A stretch of 35,198 nucleotides of DNA from DATATB01 sp036268995 (GTDB taxonomy: Bacteria; Planctomycetota; Planctomycetia; Pirellulales; PNKZ01), in contig DATATB010000171.1 in the NCBI GenBank assembly GCA_036268995.1, forward strand, positions 1 to 35,198, written 5' to 3'. Both the position numbers and the translations under genes were made by a program. This document shows positions 8,386-16,100 of the stretch, one piece after another. Position 1 is the stretch's first letter; every line of letters begins with the position of its first letter. The notes under the pieces are model-generated. The model ran no database searches and was not told the DNA's origin. It was given only the letters and a program-made list of their open reading frames with translations.

Positions 8386-8718
8386 GTGAAGCGCGTGTTC
8401 AAAGCCCTGGCCGATCCCACTCGTCGCGAGATTCTTTCGCAGTTGCGCGACGGGCCGCTACGAGCAGGCGAGTTGGCCGAGCGGCTGCGCATGCCGCCCA
8501 GTGCTCTGAGCTTTCACCTCAACGCCTTGAAGCTGGCCGACATGATCGTCGACCAGCGGCAGGGGCAGTGCATTCTTTATACGCTCAACACCAGCGTGGT
8601 GGAGGACCTGCTGCGCTTCATCACCGACCATTTCTGCGCCGCATCCGCCGCCGAGCCTGGAGCGAAACGCAAAGCCAAAAGCGCCGGCAGGCGCCCGCCG
8701 AAAGGAGCCCGCGCATGA
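8386..8718 (+). CDS. ArsR-family winged-helix repressor, SdpR-like
   Basis: DNA-binding repressor of the autorepressor type that controls an adjacent SdpI membrane protein. The 110-aa protein begins KRVFKALADPTRREILSQLRDGPL, the standard SdpR/ArsR opening, followed by a winged helix with LAERLRMPPSALSFHLNAL as the recognition region. No metal-binding Cys pair typical of ArsR or SmtB sensors is seen, which favours the SdpR branch. The tail after about residue 85 is Lys/Arg/Ala-rich and probably disordered. GTG start; the stop overlaps the next gene's ATG (ATGA), so the two are translationally coupled. A palindromic operator lies just upstream. Confidence 0.9.
   Translation: MKRVFKALADPTRREILSQLRDGPLRAGELAERLRMPPSALSFHLNALKLADMIVDQRQGQCILYTLNTSVVEDLLRFITDHFCAASAAEPGAKRKAKSAGRRPPKGARA
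8701..8707 (+). promoter_or_regulatory. Shine-Dalgarno for the SdpI-like gene
   Basis: AAAGGAG lies 7 bases before the ATG at 8715, inside the 3' end of the repressor gene. It is one of the few strong ribosome-binding sites in the window and fixes the start of the SdpI-like protein. Confidence 0.75.
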
Positions 8719-9368
8719 TCGCGCCGCGACATTTAATCGTACTCACGAGCATCACGATGGTCGATCTTGCGGTGGGACTGGCCGCGCTGCGGTTTCTGCC
8801 CGCGCGCGTGCCCATGCATTGGAACTGGCAAGGGCAGGTGGACAGCTACGGGCCGGCGTGGACGGCGGCGCTCATTCTGCCTGGCTGCCTCGTCGCGACT
8901 GCCGTGCTGCTCGCGCTGGTCTCTTGGCTCATGCCGCGGCCGGGCAACTCGGCATCGCGGCCAACGATCTATGGCCGCATTGCAATCGTGATTTTCCTGG
9001 CTTTCATCGCGCTGCATGCGGCGCTATTGCGCGCGGCTCAAGGACACGCAATCGAATTTCCGACCGTGGCCATGGTGACCGCTGGCGCGCTCTGCGTGGT
9101 GTTGGGCAACTGGCTGGGCAAGTTGCGGCGAAACGCATTTGCCGGGATCCGCACGCCATGGACGCTGGCCAACGACGTCGTGTGGGAGCGGACGCACCGC
9201 GTCGGCGGCCGGCTGATGATGGGCTACGGCTTCGCGATTCTGCTGTTCGCGCTGCTGACCCCCGCCTGGGCCAGCCTGGCCGTTATCCTCGGCGGCGCGC
9301 TGGCCGGTGTCGTCTGGGCCTGCATCTATTCCCGCCGGCAGTTCATCCGCCTGCAAAAGCCCGTGTGA
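8715..9368 (+). CDS. SdpI-family (DUF1648 + SdpI) membrane protein
   Basis: Polytopic inner-membrane protein of 217 aa with about six hydrophobic segments. In Bacillus, SdpI gives immunity to the SdpC toxin and also captures the SdpR repressor at the membrane. The first segment with LPARVPMHWNWQGQVDSYGP is the DUF1648 signature, and KLRRNAFAGIRTPWTLANDVVWERTHRVGGRLM is the SdpI signature (residues about 137-172). The start is set by AAAGGAG 7 bases upstream and by ATGA overlap with the repressor. No SdpC-like toxin gene is adjacent, so the pair probably acts as a membrane-linked regulatory module without its own toxin. Converges on the protease gene with a 48-bp gap. Confidence 0.88.
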   Translation: MIAPRHLIVLTSITMVDLAVGLAALRFLPARVPMHWNWQGQVDSYGPAWTAALILPGCLVATAVLLALVSWLMPRPGNSASRPTIYGRIAIVIFLAFIALHAALLRAAQGHAIEFPTVAMVTAGALCVVLGNWLGKLRRNAFAGIRTPWTLANDVVWERTHRVGGRLMMGYGFAILLFALLTPAWASLAVILGGALAGVVWACIYSRRQFIRLQKPV

Positions 9369-9416
9369 AGCGGGCACCGCCGGCCAGTTTGCTCCGGCGT
9401 ACGACGAGAACCCTGA

Positions 9417-11027
9417 TCATTTCCTTTTATTCAATTGATCAGCGATTGGCTCGCCCAAAAGCGCTGTCAATGCCGTCCTCTGCGAACGGAAGTCACCGAT
9501 AAGTTTTACAAATCGATTTGCCGTATCTTCGGATATTCCCTTCGTTAATAAGTCGTGCTGGACTTGCTTTAAATCAGTGTAGTTCTCCTGGAACAGTTTG
9601 AGATTCGTCCGAATGCCGCCTGTCAGGACATCGCTCGAAAACAGGGCCGGTAGGTGGGGTAGCCACAATTCCGTCAGGCACTGGTCGAAGATCTTCAAAC
9701 TTTTGTCGTTCGTAACCTCGTCTTCCTTCAGCTCCTTCTGCACGAACTTCGCCAGCAATACAATTCTCTGTGACGATGCTTTATTGATCCCGACGAAAAA
9801 TACTTTTGCTTGATGATTTGCCTGGTTGACTGCTTTTTCTTTTTCCGACAGGCCGTTTAGCTTGTCCAGGTCCGCACTGACTTCGGACACCGGAATGACA
9901 AACGTTTGACGGGTGTTGGAAGGATCAGTGAAGTCAACCACGCCGACCACCGCACCCTTGGCATTCAGCGCAGGTCCACCCGAGTTGCCCGGGTTCACGG
10001 TAACATCAAGATGGTAGTACTTCTTGCCGGCGTGATTGACCTCCGTGCTCATGCGCCCCCAGGTAGGAGCATTCAGCATGATCTGGTTATTGCCGGTCGT
10101 CGAGTCTGCAACCCTGCTGGCAGGACTACCGATGACGACCACTTCCGCGCCGCCAGCGAAGGCTGATGGCTGACCAAGTGGTAGCGCTCTCAGATCCGTC
10201 TCGACGGAAAGAAATGCCAGGTCAAGCTTATCGTCTTCATAGAGGATGTGGGCCTTGTAAGCTTTTTCCTCTCGGCCCTTGTCAGACGGGAAGAATACTT
10301 CGAGGAAGTCTTCCAATTCATCCTCGATCACATGCCGATTCGTGACCAGCACTTTTTGGGAGACGAGAAATCCCGAGCCACTGCCCGTTCGCGTATTGAC
10401 CAGCGCTACCGACGGGCTGGCGCGTTTGATGACCCGTTCTTGGGCCGGCGCAAAATCGTAAAATAGGAAGATCATGGCAGCCACTAGCAACACGGCAACG
10501 ATCGAGCCGAAAAGCAGAATACGTTTGCCGCGTCTGGGTTCCGGGGTTAGCACGGCTGCGATGGCCGGCACGTCGGCCGCCAATCTCCAATCGCCGTGCG
10601 CGGGGCTCCAGACCTGCGTTTCGCCATCCAGATGCAGATTGCGAAAGCATTCGCACAACACGCCCAAGGCAAACGGCCCATGTGATTTGCCGTTCAGGCT
10701 GTAAAACCATTGTGGCTCGACGATCGGCTGAGTATCAGGTTTCGGCGGTGAGTCGACCGCGGGACCAGGCTGCGGCGACGGTACTGCACCGTAGGTCGCC
10801 TGCACGGCCCGCTGTGGCGTCGGCGAGTCGGTATAGTGGTCAGCAGCGGAGTTGGTCGAGCGATGCGATGAAAAAACCTCGCTCAGAACCGATGCCTTGT
10901 TCCAGTACATTCGGTCGGTCGACACCTCGTGGATCGGGCTGAAGCGGCCTTGCGCGCGCATGCGGCGCAGCTCGTCGATATCGAATGGTCCGTCTTCGCG
11001 TCCCCGCAGTCGGATGAAGTATCGCAT
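9417..11027 (-). CDS. Membrane-anchored GYF_2-GYF_2-trypsin-like serine protease
   Basis: Predicted S1-fold (Deg/trypsin-like) endopeptidase, 536 aa, last gene of the six-gene cassette. Domains: an N-terminal GYF_2/DUF4339-like module (YFIRLRGREDGPFDIDELRRM); a linker; a second one (QWFYSLNGKSHGPFALGVL, about 106-160); one transmembrane helix (about 169-190, preceded by PRRGKR, so N-terminus inside); then the protease. The triad is visible: His in VTNRHVIED (H232), Asp in EDDKLDLAFL (D269) and Ser in NPGNSGGPAL (S349). No PDZ domain is seen; the last 160 residues are a helical domain of unknown family. The ATG at 11027 opens directly into the GYF module; a GTG at 11036 is possible. The early coding sequence is AT-richer than the neighbourhood. 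By topology the protease would lie outside the inner membrane. Confidence 0.85.
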   Translation of the reverse strand: MRYFIRLRGREDGPFDIDELRRMRAQGRFSPIHEVSTDRMYWNKASVLSEVFSSHRSTNSAADHYTDSPTPQRAVQATYGAVPSPQPGPAVDSPPKPDTQPIVEPQWFYSLNGKSHGPFALGVLCECFRNLHLDGETQVWSPAHGDWRLAADVPAIAAVLTPEPRRGKRILLFGSIVAVLLVAAMIFLFYDFAPAQERVIKRASPSVALVNTRTGSGSGFLVSQKVLVTNRHVIEDELEDFLEVFFPSDKGREEKAYKAHILYEDDKLDLAFLSVETDLRALPLGQPSAFAGGAEVVVIGSPASRVADSTTGNNQIMLNAPTWGRMSTEVNHAGKKYYHLDVTVNPGNSGGPALNAKGAVVGVVDFTDPSNTRQTFVIPVSEVSADLDKLNGLSEKEKAVNQANHQAKVFFVGINKASSQRIVLLAKFVQKELKEDEVTNDKSLKIFDQCLTELWLPHLPALFSSDVLTGGIRTNLKLFQENYTDLKQVQHDLLTKGISEDTANRFVKLIGDFRSQRTALTALLGEPIADQLNKRK

Positions 11028-11053
11028 TTCAATCACACTGGTACCGCAGGCCG

Positions 11054-12427
11054 TTAAACCGAGACGTCAGCTCCCATTCTGCATGTGAACCCTGCCGGCA
11101 TCCCCTCTGACGGAACGCCAAACGCCGACATCAAGAGGAGGCCGATACAGAGGAAATACGCCGCGATTCCCGCTGCCGCCAAAGCGGCCACGACCAGCAC
11201 CAAGACGGTGCGGGGCGATTTGCGCGGCTTGGCTGGCGCTGGAGGCGCCGATGGCGGAATGGCTGCCAGGCGCGCCTGATAGGCCGCTTCCAGTTCCGCG
11301 GGAAAGGGCTGTTGCAGCGAAGAGCCGATCGCGACGGCTCGTTGCCGCATTCCGGAGAGCTTAACGATGGGCGTGATGCCGGTGGCGAGCGCCTCGCGAA
11401 ATTCCTCCAAAGCCTGGTACCAATCGGCCGGACTGGCTGGGTTCCCGACCCGTCCACCGCGGGCCGCCGCTTCGTGCTCGCGGCGCGCTTCATCCTCGGC
11501 AAATCGCGCGAGGGTCGACTCAACGTTCCTGACCGTTTCGTCGTCGGCAGCCGCGCCGGACTGAGCACACTGCGCACTCCATTGCGCTGACAGCGTCCGC
11601 ACTCGGGCCACGTCACCGATACGCACCGCCTCGATGATCTGGCGACCGAGCGATTTCAAGTCATCAGCTTGCCGCTGCCGTTGGCTTTCGGCGGCGCGCT
11701 TTCCCACCATGGCCAGGCGGCGCTCAACCGATTGTTGCAGGCTTGCACGGCGCTCGGGCGCGGAAGTCCATTCCGGCGACTGGAGCTCTTGAAGCAACGA
11801 GCGAAGCTGCTTCGAGGCTGCTACCGGATCCGGCAACTGGCTCGCCGAGTTCGCCTCTTCATAGATTTGTTCAAGGCGACTGTGCTCCCATACCGGCAGG
11901 TCTTGCTGATACTGGATGCCGATCCGCGCCATCATCCAGAGGATGTTCAATCGCGCCGCAAGCGGAGCCCGGGCCAACACCAGAATGTGAAGCTGGTCGA
12001 GCAGGGGCTGGATGCCGGACCCCGCGTCACCATACGCGCTGCTCAGATCGTCGGCGACGTTGGCCAGCAAGGCTTCGGGGCGGGGCAGATCGTTGGCGAT
12101 CACCAACTCGTCCCAGAACTTGCGTTCGTCGCCGTCCAGGCTGCTCAACTCGACATACAAGTCGAGCAGCATCGGCGGCATCTCCGCCAGACGGATCGCC
12201 TCCAGTTTGTTGTGCGCCCGAAGTTGCACCTCGCACAATCGCAAGCGGCGATTCACTTCCGAGATCCACGCGCAAAACACCTGATTGAGCTGCGCGACAT
12301 GGTTGATGTCCACGGGCACGGGCAGCGAGTTTTCATCGCTATCGTGCAACAACTCCTGGACCAATTGCCGCACGGAATGCATGACTCCATGCAGTTCGTC
12401 GACGTTGAGTGGCAGATTCGTGGACAT
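11054..12427 (-). CDS. Tail-anchored helical protein of unknown family
   Basis: I do not recognise a family. The 457-aa protein is largely alpha-helical with charged, Gln/Arg/Glu-rich stretches (RRASLQQSVERRLAMVGKR), suggesting coiled-coil segments around residues 210-330. It has a basic Pro-rich linker (PPAPAKPRKSPR) and a single C-terminal hydrophobic segment (TVLVLVVAALAAAGIAAYF, extending to LLLM) with a short tail. The bulk should therefore be cytoplasmic with a tail anchor. The ATG at 12427 is preferred over an upstream in-frame start at 12463 because the latter runs into the preceding intergenic gap. It lies 26 bp from the protease and 49 bp from the GAP1-like gene, same strand, so it is likely a structural or adaptor component of that cassette. 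Confidence 0.75.
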   Translation of the reverse strand: MSTNLPLNVDELHGVMHSVRQLVQELLHDSDENSLPVPVDINHVAQLNQVFCAWISEVNRRLRLCEVQLRAHNKLEAIRLAEMPPMLLDLYVELSSLDGDERKFWDELVIANDLPRPEALLANVADDLSSAYGDAGSGIQPLLDQLHILVLARAPLAARLNILWMMARIGIQYQQDLPVWEHSRLEQIYEEANSASQLPDPVAASKQLRSLLQELQSPEWTSAPERRASLQQSVERRLAMVGKRAAESQRQRQADDLKSLGRQIIEAVRIGDVARVRTLSAQWSAQCAQSGAAADDETVRNVESTLARFAEDEARREHEAAARGGRVGNPASPADWYQALEEFREALATGITPIVKLSGMRQRAVAIGSSLQQPFPAELEAAYQARLAAIPPSAPPAPAKPRKSPRTVLVLVVAALAAAGIAAYFLCIGLLLMSAFGVPSEGMPAGFTCRMGADVSV

Positions 12428-12476
12428 ACATTCAACAGATTTCAAGCGACGCTCGGAACGCACGTACTACGGATGG

Positions 12477-14645
12477 TCAAATTTTGGTCAGATCAGCTTC
12501 CAGCCGAACATGGAACGGCAACCAGTAATTCGATGCGTTGTCGCCGCCCGCCGCGTCCTTTGCCGCGACAAACCGGCAACGGTATTCGAAGTCGGCGCTT
12601 ATCAACCGCACATCGTGGCCTTTGAAATTGCTAAAAAGCCCCGGTGAGCCCTTAAGCGTGAACTTCCACTTATCTTTTCCTTTTTCAAAACTCCAGCACG
12701 GACTACTTCCACCGCCGCGCTTTTCGGAGGAAAACGTTATATCTGGCTTTTTGTCTGCCCGGCAGGTGAAGTCACCGTCGGGACTATCACCTCGGGTTGC
12801 GGTCCATTCGTCCTGTTCCACTTTCAAAACCAATTTAGTGGGAAGAATATCATCCGACGGTGGAGCGTTGGTAAAACTAAAAATGCAGCTTAACTTGTCC
12901 TCGTTGACTTTAACGTCCATTTCCTTTTTCTTGACCTCGGTTACGTCGTCACGCAAGCACAGGCAGGAATTCGGCAAGCCGCCGTTGAAAAGCACGGCCA
13001 ACCATTCGCACGACGCACGCCCAGGCTTATCGCCTTCAAGGGACCAGAGCGCCTGTTGCTTCTTCGCAAGTGTTTGCAGTGGTTTGCCGTCGTACTTGAT
13101 CTGCCATTGCTCATTACCGCTTTTGATAAAACTTAATTTGTTCGCCGGCTTTCCGGTCGCTGGCTGCAAAATGCCAATGGGTGCGAGATCGATTGGACTC
13201 TGCGACTTGTCGCCGTCCAAATACAAGGGGGACAACGCAATCTTTGGCGGCTCTGCCTGTGGCCTCGTAGAGATGCCGGCTGCTGTCAATTTACCGACAT
13301 CTACGTCAATCGACTCGCTCGTACCCGTGGCTTTTGGGGTCACTACCACGCCACGATTATCGAGCGCGGGCTGGGATGCTTCATCTTCGACTCCGCGCCG
13401 CGAGGTGCCCCGTCCCTGTTTCAGCGCTTGTTCTTCTCGCTCATGTCCTAGATCGACCGCCGTGTGGCTTACTTCATGGCGGTCTCCCAATACTCGATAC
13501 AAGACATAGGCACCGACGACGCTACCAAACAGGAACGCCGCGCCGGCGATCAGGATCGTAGCGGCGCCGATGCCGGTCCGCGGTTGAGGCAATGGCAATG
13601 GCGGCGGCAATGATTCCGCAACATAGCTACCTTCAACGTCGTCGATCGGAACCTTCGACGGGTTCCCGACGTTGCCGGACGTGGTTCGCGCGGTTTGCAA
13701 TCCAGACGGAACTTTGGCAGGAACCGGCGCTGTCGATCGCTTCGGTACGATCGCCGCGGTGTTGCGAGCTGCGGAAGGGGCGACGGCCGCGGCAGGGGCG
13801 ACGGCCGCGGGCCGAGGTGCGGCAGAGCTATTTTGCGTCGACCACTGACCGCTGCGCGCGTAGGTCGTCCATGCAGTCGTGGGCGCTGGGCCCAGGTTGC
13901 GAGACCGCAAGTCAAAGCAACGCGACCGGTCGCCGCGCAGAGCCTGCTCGGCCTCGGGAGTGGATTCCAACACGCACCGCCAGAGACAATCGTTCTTGCC
14001 GCCGACCGTGAAATAAGTAGAAAAAGTCACGTCCCAGCGTTTCGCCGCCGGTACCAGGGCCAGGGCTTCGACCAACAGCGGCAGGACCGCCTGCCCGCAG
14101 CGAAAGATCAGGTAGCACGGCAGGTTTGGCCCTTCGAGAAAGGCCTCGGCCAGACGCCCGCCCCAGCCCGCGTCGCCGGTCGCCGCTTCCCAATGGCGGC
14201 AGACCCCTGGTTCGCCGCCGCCATCGTTGGGCGGCAGTTGCCGTCCATTGGGAAGAACTTCGACTTGCCCGTGCCATTTCGTGTCGAGGAAGCCTTTGCG
14301 GCTGGCCAACCAGGCCGGGCCCGGCGCAGGCCCTGCCGATGCCGGGAACAGCACATGATGGGCGAAGTGATTATTGCGGCCGGTATAGTCGACTCCGTTG
14401 TAGACGATCCGCGAAATCACCTGCCAGCGCTTGCGCCCATCCACGATCGTGCGGTGCGCGTAGTTGGTAGGATTGTAGGCTTCGTTACCCGAGCCGGGCA
14501 GGAATGCAGGCCGATAAGCGCTAAGCGCCTCGAGTTCTGACTGCAGCGACCGGGTGATGCCCGGCGTGCGCATCACGGTACAGTATCCGCTGGCGGAAGG
14601 GTCAAGCCCTTGAGCTGCCGAGGTGAATCCAAGTTCTTCGGTCAC
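12477..14645 (-). CDS. GAP1-N2-like GTPase-associated protein with TM and exported C-domain
   Basis: The 722-aa product begins with a domain (about residues 1-270) that resembles the GTPase-associated protein 1 N-terminal domain type 2: FTSAAQGLDPSASGY, RTPGI, NYAHRTI, and GRNNHFAHHVLF at 89-100. Families with this domain are encoded beside TRAFAC/DO-type GTPases, as here. A Pro/Ala-rich linker (270-355) leads to one transmembrane helix (358-384). The remaining 340 residues form an unrecognised, probably beta-rich domain with seven cysteines (ASC, SCLC, LSC, FTC, SPC, YRC), which would fit an oxidising compartment outside the membrane. Base composition in the C-terminal half is clearly AT-richer: 26 of 60 bases at 12841-12900 are G or C. 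The next gene upstream is the GTPase, 70 bp away. The family call is pattern recognition and needs profile confirmation. Confidence 0.72.
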   Translation of the reverse strand: MTEELGFTSAAQGLDPSASGYCTVMRTPGITRSLQSELEALSAYRPAFLPGSGNEAYNPTNYAHRTIVDGRKRWQVISRIVYNGVDYTGRNNHFAHHVLFPASAGPAPGPAWLASRKGFLDTKWHGQVEVLPNGRQLPPNDGGGEPGVCRHWEAATGDAGWGGRLAEAFLEGPNLPCYLIFRCGQAVLPLLVEALALVPAAKRWDVTFSTYFTVGGKNDCLWRCVLESTPEAEQALRGDRSRCFDLRSRNLGPAPTTAWTTYARSGQWSTQNSSAAPRPAAVAPAAAVAPSAARNTAAIVPKRSTAPVPAKVPSGLQTARTTSGNVGNPSKVPIDDVEGSYVAESLPPPLPLPQPRTGIGAATILIAGAAFLFGSVVGAYVLYRVLGDRHEVSHTAVDLGHEREEQALKQGRGTSRRGVEDEASQPALDNRGVVVTPKATGTSESIDVDVGKLTAAGISTRPQAEPPKIALSPLYLDGDKSQSPIDLAPIGILQPATGKPANKLSFIKSGNEQWQIKYDGKPLQTLAKKQQALWSLEGDKPGRASCEWLAVLFNGGLPNSCLCLRDDVTEVKKKEMDVKVNEDKLSCIFSFTNAPPSDDILPTKLVLKVEQDEWTATRGDSPDGDFTCRADKKPDITFSSEKRGGGSSPCWSFEKGKDKWKFTLKGSPGLFSNFKGHDVRLISADFEYRCRFVAAKDAAGGDNASNYWLPFHVRLEADLTKI

Positions 14646-14715
14646 GTGCCATCTTCTCCCTAAGCCGAACCTGGCCGCGAGTGCTGCGACGGCCGAGGCA
14701 GACCATTGATAACCG

Positions 14716-16011
14716 CTACGCCTTTCGCCTCACTTCGGCCAAAAGAGTCGGTGCAACGCGGCGCAGTGCATAGAGGAACGGTACGATTACCCAATGACGT
14801 TGCGCCTCGGCGCCCAGTTTAATTGCCGGCTTCTTGGTTTCCGGATCGTAGGTCGTGCTCCAGCCGGCGGCCGAAACGGGGATATAGACGACGTCGCTGG
14901 CAAAGCCCTCGATGGCATTGGTAATGAGCGGGCACAGACTTCGGAGCTTCTCTTGGCAATGCGCGGAAACGTCTTCGATCGTGCTGACGTTGAGCGCACT
15001 GAACTTGAGATCCTTGGGACGCACCCAAGGATCGCCGGGTCGATCGATCCCGAGAACGTCCCACCAACTGTCGCATTTCGTCAGGATGACGATGACCGGC
15101 GCGGGGAACTTGTCGGTCTCGCGCTTGCGGGAAAACTTGCGGATCCGCCGGGCCGATTCGTGAATATAGCTGTCCTGGCGATGGGCCCATTCGCAGGCGC
15201 GAAGATCGCAGCCGGCCGCGTTCATGGCCTGCTGAAAATCGGCGTCCTGCGTGGGGTCGATCACGATCAGCAGCACCTGGGCTTCGGCCAGGTGTCGGGT
15301 AAATGGCTGCGCCGTACGATCGATGCCCGGCGTAAAGCTCTCGCCCGCGTTGTCGTAGAAACACACCGACCGGGCTACACGACGTGCCTTGCCCTCGTTG
15401 GTGTGGCCCGCGGATGGCTGCACGGTAAAGATGACAGGGCGCGGATAGAGGACATCGCCCGAGTCGTATTTCACCTGATCGGTGAACAACGTGGCGTCGG
15501 TCTTTGCGATCCGGCTTTCGATCGGCACGAAATCGCCATACTTGGCGCCAGAACTCAGGGTCGAGAGCGCATTCTCGTAGCCGATCACATGCTCGTTCAT
15601 GATCGGATCGGCGTCGGCAAACGACAAGCAAAAATGGCGCACCAGCATGCGCCGTAATTCAGCCGTCATCGCGCCCAGAAAGACCGATTTTCCGCTTCCA
15701 GGAGCGCCCAGCATCGACATAAAGATGGGCTGCATCTCGAGGCAGGCGCGGGGTACGATCAGATGACACTTGGGACAGGCCAGGTCCTGGCACGGAGAGC
15801 CGTGCAAGTCGAACGCGTCGCCATCGACCGAGAAGCGCTCGGGGGTAAACCGTTTTTGTTGGTCCGCGCCGATCCGCACGTCGCCCACGAGCGCAGCATG
15901 CGTCGAGATCCAGAGGCAGCGCTCCGGCGGAAAACGTTCCCAGCAATGCGGGCAAATGATACGGTCCTGCAGCCCCCAATGGCTGCCACGGCTAACGGTC
16001 ATGTTGCTCAC
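14716..16011 (-). CDS. Zinc-ribbon TRAFAC/DO-GTPase2-like GTPase
   Basis: Predicted GTP-binding switch protein, 431 aa, soluble. It starts with a split CxxC pair (C20/C23 in IICPHCWERF and C79/C82 in ACPKCHLIVPRAC), which probably binds zinc. The G domain follows: P-loop GAPGSGKSVFLGAM (102-115), G3-like YDNAGESF (219-226) and G4-like ILTKCDSW (TKCD at 311-314). The DNAG and TKCD motifs argue for a GTPase and not an ATPase. Between the P-loop and G3 lies a long insert containing an IESRIAKTDATLFTDQ segment. Layout and neighbour (GAP1-N2-like protein) fit the Double-GTPase 2 group of TRAFAC-like GTPases. The gene sits between the kinase (89 bp away) and the GAP1-like gene (70 bp). Start ATG 16011; ATG 16002 is possible. 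Confidence 0.82.
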   Translation of the reverse strand: MSNMTVSRGSHWGLQDRIICPHCWERFPPERCLWISTHAALVGDVRIGADQQKRFTPERFSVDGDAFDLHGSPCQDLACPKCHLIVPRACLEMQPIFMSMLGAPGSGKSVFLGAMTAELRRMLVRHFCLSFADADPIMNEHVIGYENALSTLSSGAKYGDFVPIESRIAKTDATLFTDQVKYDSGDVLYPRPVIFTVQPSAGHTNEGKARRVARSVCFYDNAGESFTPGIDRTAQPFTRHLAEAQVLLIVIDPTQDADFQQAMNAAGCDLRACEWAHRQDSYIHESARRIRKFSRKRETDKFPAPVIVILTKCDSWWDVLGIDRPGDPWVRPKDLKFSALNVSTIEDVSAHCQEKLRSLCPLITNAIEGFASDVVYIPVSAAGWSTTYDPETKKPAIKLGAEAQRHWVIVPFLYALRRVAPTLLAEVRRKA

Positions 16012-16100
16012 GCTGGATCCAAGCCAAGTTCGTCGAGCATCGGAGCGGTGTACGACGCTTCCGCAATGCCGCTGCTGACTCCGCGCATAGGAATCTCAAA

